Position numbers and translations under genes: made by a program. From Halomonas sp. NO4 (lineage in GTDB: Bacteria > Pseudomonadota > Gammaproteobacteria > Pseudomonadales > Halomonadaceae): a DNA stretch of 64,000 nucleotides. Under the pieces are notes generated by a model. The model was not told where the DNA came from and made no database searches. It worked only from the letters and a program-made list of their open reading frames with translations. The stretch lies in assembly GCF_010994375.1 (NCBI RefSeq), contig NZ_WHMA01000002.1:1-64000 (forward strand), read 5' to 3'. Below are positions 53,084 to 61,611 of the stretch, piece by piece. Positions within the stretch are counted from its first letter, which is position 1. Each line of letters begins with the position of its first letter.

Positions 53084-53818
53084 CTAGTCGTCTTGATCGC
53101 CGGGTTCCAGAGACTTGAGCAGCCCGCGCAGCAGCGAGAGCTCCTTGCGGCTGAGCTGGGCGCGGGCGAACAGGGCCTGCAACTGCGCCTCGGTGCGCGC
53201 ATGGGGCTGGGTGAGAAAGCCGCTGGCCGCCATCACCCGCGACAAATGGGCATGGAAGTGATCGAGTTGCTTGCGGGTCGGGGCGCGCTCACTGGCCGGG
53301 CGTGGCGTCCGGAAGTCGCTAGCCGGACGCTGGCGCCACGCCTTGAACGTCTCGTAGGCGAGTACCTGAACGGCCTGGGCGAGGTTGAGGATGCCGTAGT
53401 CGGGATTGGCGGGAATGCTCACCTGATGCGTACAGCGGCGGATCTCGTCGTTGGTCAGTCCGAAGCGCTCGCGGCCGAACACCAGCGCCACCGGGTCGTT
53501 CTCGGCCTGCTCGACCAGCGTGCGCGCCATGGCGTCGGGCTCGTCGTAGTGGGGCAGGGGGAGGCTTCGCAGCCGGGCGCTGGCCCCCACCACCTGTACG
53601 CACTCGGCCACTGCCTGATCCAGGGAAGCCACCACTCGGGCTTGGTCGATGACGTCTTCGGCGCCGGCGGCGAGTCGCGACGCCTCCGGGTCGGGAAACT
53701 GGCGCGGATTGACCAGCACCAGGTCGGTTAGGCCCATGGTCTTCATGGCCCGGGCGGCCTGGCCGATATTGCCGGGGTGGTAGGTCTGGACGAGGACGAT
53801 ACGGATATTGGAGAGCAT
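53084..53818 (-). CDS. trmJ: tRNA (cytidine/uridine-2'-O-)-methyltransferase
   Basis: A 244-residue SPOUT-class enzyme that 2'-O-methylates position 32 in tRNA. The start NIRIVLVQTYHPGNIGQAAR is the family block; ALVFGRERFGLTNDEI and IPANPDYGILNLAQAVQVL form the knotted SAM site. The C-terminal 70 residues (KQLDHFHAHLSRVM...) are the helical extension seen in TrmJ. Single gene. Upstream, beyond 45 bases, is a 7-bp tandem repeat that may lie in its promoter. Confidence 0.94.
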   Translation of the reverse strand: MLSNIRIVLVQTYHPGNIGQAARAMKTMGLTDLVLVNPRQFPDPEASRLAAGAEDVIDQARVVASLDQAVAECVQVVGASARLRSLPLPHYDEPDAMARTLVEQAENDPVALVFGRERFGLTNDEIRRCTHQVSIPANPDYGILNLAQAVQVLAYETFKAWRQRPASDFRTPRPASERAPTRKQLDHFHAHLSRVMAASGFLTQPHARTEAQLQALFARAQLSRKELSLLRGLLKSLEPGDQDD

Positions 53819-53863
53819 GAGCGGGGGTCGGTGGCGGGGCGTGAGTGTGGCGGTATCTTACCG

Positions 53864-53905
53864 CGCCGAGCGCCGAGCGCCGAGCGCCGAGCGCCGAGCG
53901 CCGAG
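53864..53905. repeat. Minisatellite: CGCCGAG repeated six times
   Basis: Six perfect head-to-tail copies of a 7-bp unit. It lies between trmJ (start 53818) and the groEL terminator, 46 bases above the trmJ ATG. Copy number may vary by slippage, shifting promoter or leader spacing. No coding frame is seen. Confidence 0.9.
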
Positions 53906-53954
53906 GAAGGCTTGCTTGCTCCTCGCTCCTTGTACCTCGCCCCTGATAGCAAAA

Positions 53955-53981
53955 ACCCCGCCGGCTGCTCACCGGCGGGGT
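53955..53981 (-). terminator. Rho-independent terminator of groESL
   Basis: Arms ACCCCGCCGG (53955-53964) and CCGGCGGGGT (53972-53981) with a 7-base loop. On the minus strand the stem is followed by TTTTTGCTATC. A clear intrinsic terminator 50 bases after groEL. Confidence 0.9.
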
Positions 53982-54030
53982 CTGTCTCAGGCGATGCCTG
54001 GGGCTTTTACAGGGCCTCGGGCGGGCTGGC

Positions 54031-55734
<1,704 letters not shown>

Positions 55735-56028
55735 TTAGCCTTCGACGACGGCGAGAATGTCGGACTCGCTCATGATCAGGACTTCTTCGCCATCGATCTT
55801 CTGTTTCTCGACGCCGAAGCCTTCCTTGAAGATCACGGTGTCTCCGACCTTGACGTCCAGCGGACGGACGTCGCCGCTGTCGAGAATCCGGCCGTTACCG
55901 ACGGCGAGAACTTCACCACGAGTCGGTTTTTCCTGGGCGTTGCCCGGGAGCACGATGCCGCCAGCGGTCTTTTGCTCTTCCTCAACGCGACGGACGACGA
56001 CGCGATCGTGCAAGGGACGGATGTTCAT
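55735..56028 (-). CDS. groS: Co-chaperonin GroES
   Basis: A 97-residue lid of the GroEL chamber. [20 protein letters not shown] opens the protein, the mobile loop [18 protein letters not shown] is near residue 24, and the ending [15 protein letters not shown] is family-typical. It is transcribed first, from a sigma-32-type promoter at 56181-56208. The leader of about 145 bases contains several stems. Confidence 0.99.
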   Translation of the reverse strand: MNIRPLHDRVVVRRVEEEQKTAGGIVLPGNAQEKPTRGEVLAVGNGRILDSGDVRPLDVKVGDTVIFKEGFGVEKQKIDGEEVLIMSESDILAVVEG

Positions 56029-56089
56029 TGCTCACGTTCTCCTGATGGTTTGCTGTGCCGGGAAAGGGCCCGGCGGTTCATCATCATCC

Positions 56090-56159
56090 TTCCAGAACTC
56101 CCTGGAAGGTGGAGGCGAAGGTCGCCTTCCTTGTCGAAAGTGTCGAGACGACTCGACAC
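56090..56159 (-). other. Structured 5' leader of groESL
   Basis: Two perfect stems lie in the leader: GTGTCGAG (56140-56147) / CTCGACAC (56152-56159) with a 4-base loop, and TTCCAG (56090-56095) / CTGGAA (56102-56107). They lie between the predicted start site and groES. A thermosensor role is possible but not shown by sequence. Confidence 0.6.
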
Positions 56160-56180
56160 CGTAACCTGTTGCTGACCGTG

Positions 56181-56208
56181 AAATGGGGACGGGCCTATGC
56201 CTTTCAAG
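56181..56208 (-). promoter_or_regulatory. Sigma-32 heat-shock promoter of groESL
   Basis: On the minus strand CTTGAAA (56208-56202), 13 bases, then CCCCATTT (56188-56181). This is an excellent match to the heat-shock consensus CTTGAAA-N11-15-CCCCATNT. Confidence 0.92.
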
Positions 56209-56258
56209 GGGGAGGTATGAAAAAAATTGCTCTCCTCGGACGCGGTCAGGGGGTGCCC

Positions 56259-56768
56259 TCAGCGACGGGGCTCGTCGCGGCTGATGAAATCCCCCTCCAG
56301 CGGTGCATCGCTGCCTCTCTGCTCGGAACCCTGTTGCCGTTCCGTGTCCGGCCGGGTGCGTTCCCAGCCGGCTTCGCTGCTGCTGTGCGTGGTGCGATGC
56401 GCATAGGCCATGCCCCGCACGCCGAGGTTGAATCGGGCCAGCACGCGCGCGACCACCCGGCGGGCACCGGGGATCACGCACACGAATCCCAGGGCATCGG
56501 AAACGAAACCCGGCGCCATCAACAGGGCGCCGCCGAAGATCAGCGCGGCACCGGTGAGTAGCTCACCCGAGGGCACCTCGCCCTGTTCCAGGCGTTGACG
56601 GGCGCGGGCGAAGGTGGCCGCTCCCTCACGGCGCACCAGGTGCAGGCCGAGAAAACCGGTGGTGAGAATCAGCCCGAGGGTGGTCAGCAGGCCGATCTGG
56701 CCGCCCACCGAGAAGAGAATGACGAAGTCGAGCAGGGCAAAGAGGGTGAAGAAGAGCAGGAAAGGCAT
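56259..56768 (-). CDS. fxsA: FxsA-family membrane protein
   Basis: A 169-residue inner-membrane protein. Hydrophobic segments at residues 1-25, 25-45 and 70-95; the block FLGLHLVRREGAATFARAR and EVPSGELLTGAALIFGGALLMAPGFVSDALGFV are the FxsA signature. In E. coli FxsA overproduction relieves phage F exclusion; its normal role is unclear. It is upstream of groES on the same strand, as in many gammaproteobacteria. The tail is charged. Confidence 0.92.
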   Translation of the reverse strand: MPFLLFFTLFALLDFVILFSVGGQIGLLTTLGLILTTGFLGLHLVRREGAATFARARQRLEQGEVPSGELLTGAALIFGGALLMAPGFVSDALGFVCVIPGARRVVARVLARFNLGVRGMAYAHRTTHSSSEAGWERTRPDTERQQGSEQRGSDAPLEGDFISRDEPRR

Positions 56769-57025
56769 GTCGGCTCCTGACAGTCGGTTTTTCAGGAAGT
56801 GGGGGTGGGCGTCGGAAATTCAAGGCAGCCGTCGCCAGTGAAGGCGGTCAATGATGCAGCGCATCATGAGTGATAGGCTGTTTCGTGAGGGTGCCGCTCA
56901 AGTTCGAGGTGGTGGCAGCCGAAGAATAGGCTGACAGCCACCGCGGCCGGCAACTCTCGCCGGCCGGGCCGTTCCACGGCGGTCGGCACTTTTCTACGCA
57001 GCGGATTCAAGAACTGGGGAAAACC

Positions 57026-57787
57026 ATGCAACTCGACAATCGTGTGATCGCCATCACCGGAGGGGCCCGTGGCCTCGGCTATGCCATGGCCGAGCACCTG
57101 GGACGCCAGGGCGCCCGACCGGCGCTGCTTGACGTCGACCGCCAGGCACTCGACGAGGGCGTGTCACGGCTGCACCAGGCGGGCATCGAGGCCGGTGCCT
57201 TCGTGGTGGACGTGGCTGACGAGGCGTCGGTGCAGCAGGCATTCGCCGACGTGGCCGCCTCGCTGGGGCCGGTCAGTGGGCTGGTGAACAATGCCGGCAT
57301 CCTGCGCGATGCCCTGCTGGTCAAGGCACGTGACGGCAAGGTGGAGAAGCGCATGTCGCTCGAGCAGTGGCAGCAGGTGATCGACGTGAACCTGACCGGC
57401 GTCTTCCTTTGCGGGCGCGAAGCGGCCACGCAGATGATCGAGGCGGGCCACGAGGGCGTGATCGTCAACATCTCCAGCATTTCGCGGGCCGGCAACATGG
57501 GGCAGAGCAACTACGCCGCCGCCAAGGCCGCGGTGGTATCGCTCACCACCACCTGGGCGAAGGAGCTGGCACGCTACGGCATCCGGGTGGGCGCCGTGGC
57601 GCCGGGCTTCATCGAGACCGACATGACCGCCTCGATGCGTCAGGACATGCTCGACAAGCTCACCGCCGGGGTACCGCTGCAGCGCTTGGGGCAGCCGGAG
57701 AACATCGCCCAGAGCGTGGCCTTCATCTTGGCCAACGACTACTTCACCGGTCGCGTGATCGAGTGTGACGGTGGCCTGCGTCTGTAA
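57026..57787 (+). CDS. Short-chain dehydrogenase/reductase (FabG-like)
   Basis: A 253-residue classical SDR. Cofactor motif [17 protein letters not shown] near residue 10, NNAGILRD near residue 90, catalytic Ser in VNISSIS near residue 143, and Tyr/Lys in SNYAAAKAA near residue 157. EVPG-like [11 protein letters not shown] is also family-typical. The Asp at the end of beta-2 (LLDVDRQAL) predicts NAD(H) preference. It is probably a 3-oxoacyl reductase or 3-hydroxyacyl dehydrogenase; single gene. A weak hairpin follows (57812-57831). Confidence 0.9.
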   Translation: MQLDNRVIAITGGARGLGYAMAEHLGRQGARPALLDVDRQALDEGVSRLHQAGIEAGAFVVDVADEASVQQAFADVAASLGPVSGLVNNAGILRDALLVKARDGKVEKRMSLEQWQQVIDVNLTGVFLCGREAATQMIEAGHEGVIVNISSISRAGNMGQSNYAAAKAAVVSLTTTWAKELARYGIRVGAVAPGFIETDMTASMRQDMLDKLTAGVPLQRLGQPENIAQSVAFILANDYFTGRVIECDGGLRL

Positions 57788-57876
57788 CACCCGAGTCGTG
57801 ATGCAACGACGCCGCCAACCCAGGCTGGCGGGGTCGCGGTCTTGACCTGCGGGTGGCTTGGTTGGTGAGACGACTG

Positions 57877-58173
57877 TCAGAATTCGACCTGGTCGGCCAG
57901 CCCTTCCACGGTGGCCGGGCCGATGCCGCTGACGCGGGTCAGGTCCTCGGTATTCTCGAAGGCGCCGTTGGCGTCGCGCTCCTCGATGATCGCCGCGGCA
58001 CGGCTCGGGCCGATGCCGGGCAGTTCCGCCAGCAGTTCGGCATCCGCGGTGTTGACGTTGATCGGGGCCAGGTCCTGGGCCATGCCCAGCGGGGCAAGGG
58101 CCAGCAGCGCTCCCAGCAGCAGGCCCTGTGCCAGTCCCCGTCCGTGGCGCTTCATGGATGACATTCCCTTCAT
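57877..58173 (-). CDS. Secreted helix-hairpin-helix protein (ComEA-like)
   Basis: A 98-residue protein with a signal peptide (GLLLGALLALAPLGMAQ) and two helix-hairpin-helix motifs: VNTADAELLAELPGIGPSRA near residue 40 and NTEDLTRVSGIGPATVEGLA near residue 75. It is the short DNA-binding domain of ComEA, which holds incoming DNA in the periplasm, or a similar small protein. GGGAGGAG before the ATG at 58173 decides this start; an earlier ATG at 58242 is unlikely. Confidence 0.9.
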   Translation of the reverse strand: MKGMSSMKRHGRGLAQGLLLGALLALAPLGMAQDLAPINVNTADAELLAELPGIGPSRAAAIIEERDANGAFENTEDLTRVSGIGPATVEGLADQVEF

Positions 58174-58443
58174 GACTCCTCCCTGTGATTTCGGCTCTGT
58201 CGGTAACACCGGCAGCCATACCGGCACGGTGTCCCGACTCAAGCTAGCCGAGGCGTCCGAGCCTGGGGCGAATCCCTGAGTCGTTAGTTATGTAAGATAT
58301 GTCTCATTTTTGTGTTGGCATTCGTCGGTTGAAGGTGTCATGGCGCCTGGGACGCCTACCCGGGGCGCAAACGACAACGCCCCTCCATGGCACGGCCATT
58401 CGCGGGGCGCAAGAAGGTCTGGCAGGGGATGCCAAGGGCTCGA

Positions 58444-58782
58444 TCAGCCGGCTGCCTCATCGGTGCGGGCGGCCATGACGAAGTCGTTCTTGTGCAGCCC
58501 CTTGATCTTGTGCGACCACCAGGTGACGGTCACCTTGCCCCACTCGGTGAGCAGGGCGGGATGGTGGCCCGCCTCTTCCGCCAGGGCACCGACGCGGTTG
58601 GTGAAGTCGAGCGCTTCCTGGAAGTTGCCGAACTTGAAGACGCGCTCCAGCTGCTGGACGCCGTCACGTTCGACCAGCTCCCAGTCGGGAATATCGGACC
58701 GGTAGCTGGCGAGCTCCTCTTCCGTCACTCGGGGGGAGTCGGCGCGGCAGGCCTCGCACGACTGTTGGGAAAGTTGACTCAT
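58444..58782 (-). CDS. phhB: Pterin-4a-carbinolamine dehydratase
   Basis: A 112-residue enzyme that dehydrates 4a-hydroxytetrahydropterin and so recycles the cofactor of phenylalanine hydroxylase. Catalytic [19 protein letters not shown], residues 70-88, has the His-His pair and a later His. It follows phhA by 40 bases in the same operon. A Cys-rich N-terminus (SCEAC) is unusual but seen in relatives. Confidence 0.95.
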   Translation of the reverse strand: MSQLSQQSCEACRADSPRVTEEELASYRSDIPDWELVERDGVQQLERVFKFGNFQEALDFTNRVGALAEEAGHHPALLTEWGKVTVTWWSHKIKGLHKNDFVMAARTDEAAG

Positions 58783-58822
58783 GGTGCCTCCTTGTCGTTG
58801 GGGATACTGAATTCATGGGGGC

Positions 58823-59662
58823 TCAGGCGCTGGCTTGGGCGCTGTGTGGAGCCGGTGAGAAGCGCGGCGCGTGCAGGCCCAGCGCCATGGCCCGGTGCAC
58901 CAGATCCATGATGTCCTGTCGGGAAAGGTCGTGCAGGGTCGCGAGATCGTCAAGCACGTAGTAGAGCGGCTGAAGGATATCGATGCGGTAGGGCGTGCGC
59001 AGCGCCTCGATGGGGTCGAAGGGCAGGTGATCGGGCGTGTCGGACAGGGCGTGGAGCGTCTCCTTCGGCGAGGAGATGATGCCGCCGCCGTAGATGCGCC
59101 GGCCCTGCGGGGTGTCCACCAGCCCGAACTCCACGGTGAGCCAGTAGAGCCGCGCCAGTGAGACCCGCTCCTTGGGCGAGGCGGCCAGGCCCAGCCGGCC
59201 GTAGGTGGCGGTGAACTCGGCGAAGGCCGGGTTGGTGAGCATCGGGCAGTGGCCGAAGATCTCGTGGAAGATGTCCGGCTCCTTGAGGTAGTCCAGCTCC
59301 TGCGGTGAGCGGATGAAGGTGGCCACCGGGAAGCGGTGGGCGGCCAGCAGTTCGAAGAAGGTATTGAAGGGAATCAGTGCCGGGACCTGGGCGGTCTCCC
59401 AGCCCGTGGTGGCCTTGAGCACCCGGTCGATGTCGGCGAGCTGGGGCACGCGATCCAGGGGGAGTGCCAGCCGTTCCAGGCCGTCGAGGTACTCTTGGCA
59501 GACGCGCCCTTCGATCACGTCGAGCTGGCGCTGCATCAGCGTCTGCCAGGTGGCATTGTCCTCGTCGGGCCAGGCGATGTGACCGTTGGCGTCGGGCAGT
59601 CGTGCCCGGTAGCCGGTCTTGCTGGCGACGTCGCTCAAGCGGGCATGGGGTATCGTCGTCAT
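58823..59662 (-). CDS. phhA: Phenylalanine 4-monooxygenase
   Basis: A 279-residue monomeric non-heme iron enzyme converting phenylalanine to tyrosine with tetrahydropterin. Iron ligands are the two His of IFHEIFGHCPML, near residue 130, and Glu in LYWLTVEFGLVDT near residue 175. The pterin segment is around RSPQELDYLKEPD. Length and lack of an N-terminal regulatory domain match bacterial forms. First in the phhAB unit, divergent from phhR with two TyrR-like boxes between. Confidence 0.97.
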   Translation of the reverse strand: MTTIPHARLSDVASKTGYRARLPDANGHIAWPDEDNATWQTLMQRQLDVIEGRVCQEYLDGLERLALPLDRVPQLADIDRVLKATTGWETAQVPALIPFNTFFELLAAHRFPVATFIRSPQELDYLKEPDIFHEIFGHCPMLTNPAFAEFTATYGRLGLAASPKERVSLARLYWLTVEFGLVDTPQGRRIYGGGIISSPKETLHALSDTPDHLPFDPIEALRTPYRIDILQPLYYVLDDLATLHDLSRQDIMDLVHRAMALGLHAPRFSPAPHSAQASA

Positions 59663-59785
59663 GGGGGCTCCCGTGGGGTTGGAATTGTTCGGGTTCGTAG
59701 GGGCGGGATACTTGGGAGTCTAGGCGTTCGCTCTCGGGCAAGGCTCGCGTTCGCGGCCGACCGCCGTCACCGGCGAGGCAGGGAG

Positions 59786-59803
59786 TGTCACGGTTTCATG
59801 ACG
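59786..59803. promoter_or_regulatory. TyrR/PhhR-like box 1
   Basis: TGTCACGGTTTCATGACG has 18-bp spacing and near dyad symmetry, like the TyrR box TGTAAA-N6-TTTACA. Positioned 124 bases upstream of phhA. Confidence 0.45.
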
Positions 59804-59868
59804 CATAGCGTCGCGTGGCGCGTTGCTCGGCGGAAATCGGCACGCCCGGGCGGTTGTGGGAGGGTAGG

Positions 59869-59886
59869 TGTCACGATATGTTGACA
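59869..59886. promoter_or_regulatory. TyrR/PhhR-like box 2
   Basis: TGTCACGATATGTTGACA keeps TGT-N12-ACA, the strongest bases of the TyrR box. Positioned 90 bases before phhR. The 313-base phhA-phhR gap holds no ORF. Confidence 0.5.
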
Positions 59887-59975
59887 GATGAGTCACGGCG
59901 GCTTGACGCCGAATTCGTCCGGTCGGCGTGACGTCACGACGGCATCACGACAACGACCCCTAACCGAGTCCTTCG

Positions 59976-61538
59976 ATGAGACTGAGATTCCACTGCCAGA
60001 ACCGCATCGGCATCCTGCGCGACATCGTCTCGCCCTTCGTCGATTACGGCCTCAACGTGGCCCGCGGCGAGGTCGGCGGGGAGCACGGCAACGCCATCTA
60101 CCTGCATGTGCCGCACCTGCTCAACGCCCAACTGGCCACCCTCAAGCCGGTGCTGGAGGCGGTGCCGGGGGTGTTCAGCCTGCGTCGCGTCAGCCTCATG
60201 CCCAGCGAGCGGCGCCATCTCGAGCTGGACACGCTGCTCTCCTCGCTGACCGATCCGGTGATGTCCATCGACATGGACGGCCATATCGTGGCGGCCAACC
60301 GCGCTGCCGGTCAGCTGCTTGGCGTGCGCCTCGACGAGGTGCCCGGCCTGTCGCTGGACCGCTACCTCCCCGACCTTGACCTGCCGGCGCTGATCCGGCG
60401 CAACAATGCCCGAGTCAACGGCTTGCGCATCAAGCTCTACGAGGCGACCTTCCTGGCCGACATCGCGCCGCTGCATCGCGAGCACCACGACGACGTGGGT
60501 TCGCTGGCCGGTGCCGTGGTGACCCTGCACCGCGCCGACCGTATCGGCGAGCGCATCTACCAGGTTCAGCGCCAGGAGTTGCGGGGCTTCGAGGCGATCT
60601 TCCAAGCCAGCCCCCGACTCGCCGACCTGATCCGCGAAGCGCGGCGCATGGCGCCGCTCGATGCCCCGCTGCTGATCCAGGGCGAGACCGGCACCGGCAA
60701 GGAGCTGCTGGCCCGTGCCTGCCATGCCGCAAGCGCCCGCGGCCAGGCGCCCTTCATGGCACTCAACTGCGCCGGCCTGCCGGAATCCATGGCCGAGACG
60801 GAGCTCTTCGGCTATGCGCCGGGCGCCTTCGAGGGGGCGCGGGCCGAGGGCAAGCTGGGGCTGCTCGAGCTCACCGCCGGCGGCACCATCTTCCTCGACG
60901 AGGTGGGGGAGATGAGCCCGCGGCTGCAGGTCAAGCTGCTGCGCTTTCTGCAGGATGGCGGCTTCCGCCGGGTGGGCAGTGACGAAGAGACCTACCTCGA
61001 CGTGCGGGTGATCTGCGCCACCCAGCAGGATCTGCCGCGGCTGTGTGCCGAAGGGCACTTCCGCCAGGATCTCTACCACCGCCTCAACGTGCTGTCGCTG
61101 GCCGTGCCGCCGTTGCGCGATTGCCTCGACGGCATCGAGGCGCTGGGCGAGCACTTCATCGACCGCGCCGCGCGCCAGATCGGCTGTGCCCTGCCGGACC
61201 TCTCGCCGGCGGCGCTGGCGCGGCTCTCCAGCTACCACTGGCCAGGCAATGTGCGCCAGTTGGAGAACGTGCTCTTCCAGGCGGTGTCGCTGTGCGAGAC
61301 GAGCACCATCGAGCCGTCGCACCTGCGCCTGCCGGACGTGGGGCAGGCGCCGGGGTTGTCGGGCCTCGACCTGGATGGCAGCCTGGCCGAGATTCTCGGC
61401 GAGGTGGAGCGGCGCGTGCTGGCCACGCTCTATCCCGACTACCCCTCGAGCCGCCAGCTCGCCCGGCGGCTCGGCGTGTCGCACACCACCATCGCCAACA
61501 AGCTGCGCCGTCACGGTATCGGGGGCGAGTCGGACTGA
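59976..61538 (+). CDS. phhR: TyrR-family regulator PhhR
   Basis: A 520-residue aromatic-amino-acid regulator. Residues 1-70 are an ACT domain (RLRFHCQNRIGILRDIVSPF); 80-180 a PAS domain (LTDPVMSIDMDGHIVAANRAA); 205-430 the AAA ATPase with Walker A GETGTGKELLARACH near residue 236 and Walker B GGTIFLDEVGEMSP; 470-520 a TyrR-type HTH (SSRQLARRLGVSHTTIANKL). The sigma-54 contact loop GAFTGA of related activators is here GAFEGA, so it probably acts with sigma-70, as for TyrR. Divergent from phhAB, likely its activator. Confidence 0.95.
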   Translation: MRLRFHCQNRIGILRDIVSPFVDYGLNVARGEVGGEHGNAIYLHVPHLLNAQLATLKPVLEAVPGVFSLRRVSLMPSERRHLELDTLLSSLTDPVMSIDMDGHIVAANRAAGQLLGVRLDEVPGLSLDRYLPDLDLPALIRRNNARVNGLRIKLYEATFLADIAPLHREHHDDVGSLAGAVVTLHRADRIGERIYQVQRQELRGFEAIFQASPRLADLIREARRMAPLDAPLLIQGETGTGKELLARACHAASARGQAPFMALNCAGLPESMAETELFGYAPGAFEGARAEGKLGLLELTAGGTIFLDEVGEMSPRLQVKLLRFLQDGGFRRVGSDEETYLDVRVICATQQDLPRLCAEGHFRQDLYHRLNVLSLAVPPLRDCLDGIEALGEHFIDRAARQIGCALPDLSPAALARLSSYHWPGNVRQLENVLFQAVSLCETSTIEPSHLRLPDVGQAPGLSGLDLDGSLAEILGEVERRVLATLYPDYPSSRQLARRLGVSHTTIANKLRRHGIGGESD

Positions 61539-61611
61539 GCCACCCCTGTCGCCGACGCGAAACTGACCTAGTATGGCTAGGGTACAGCCACCGGCAGGGG
61601 TAACGACGTTG

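Noticed and set aside
53864-53905. CRISPR array
   Set aside because: The units are 7 bp with no spacers; it is a simple tandem repeat.
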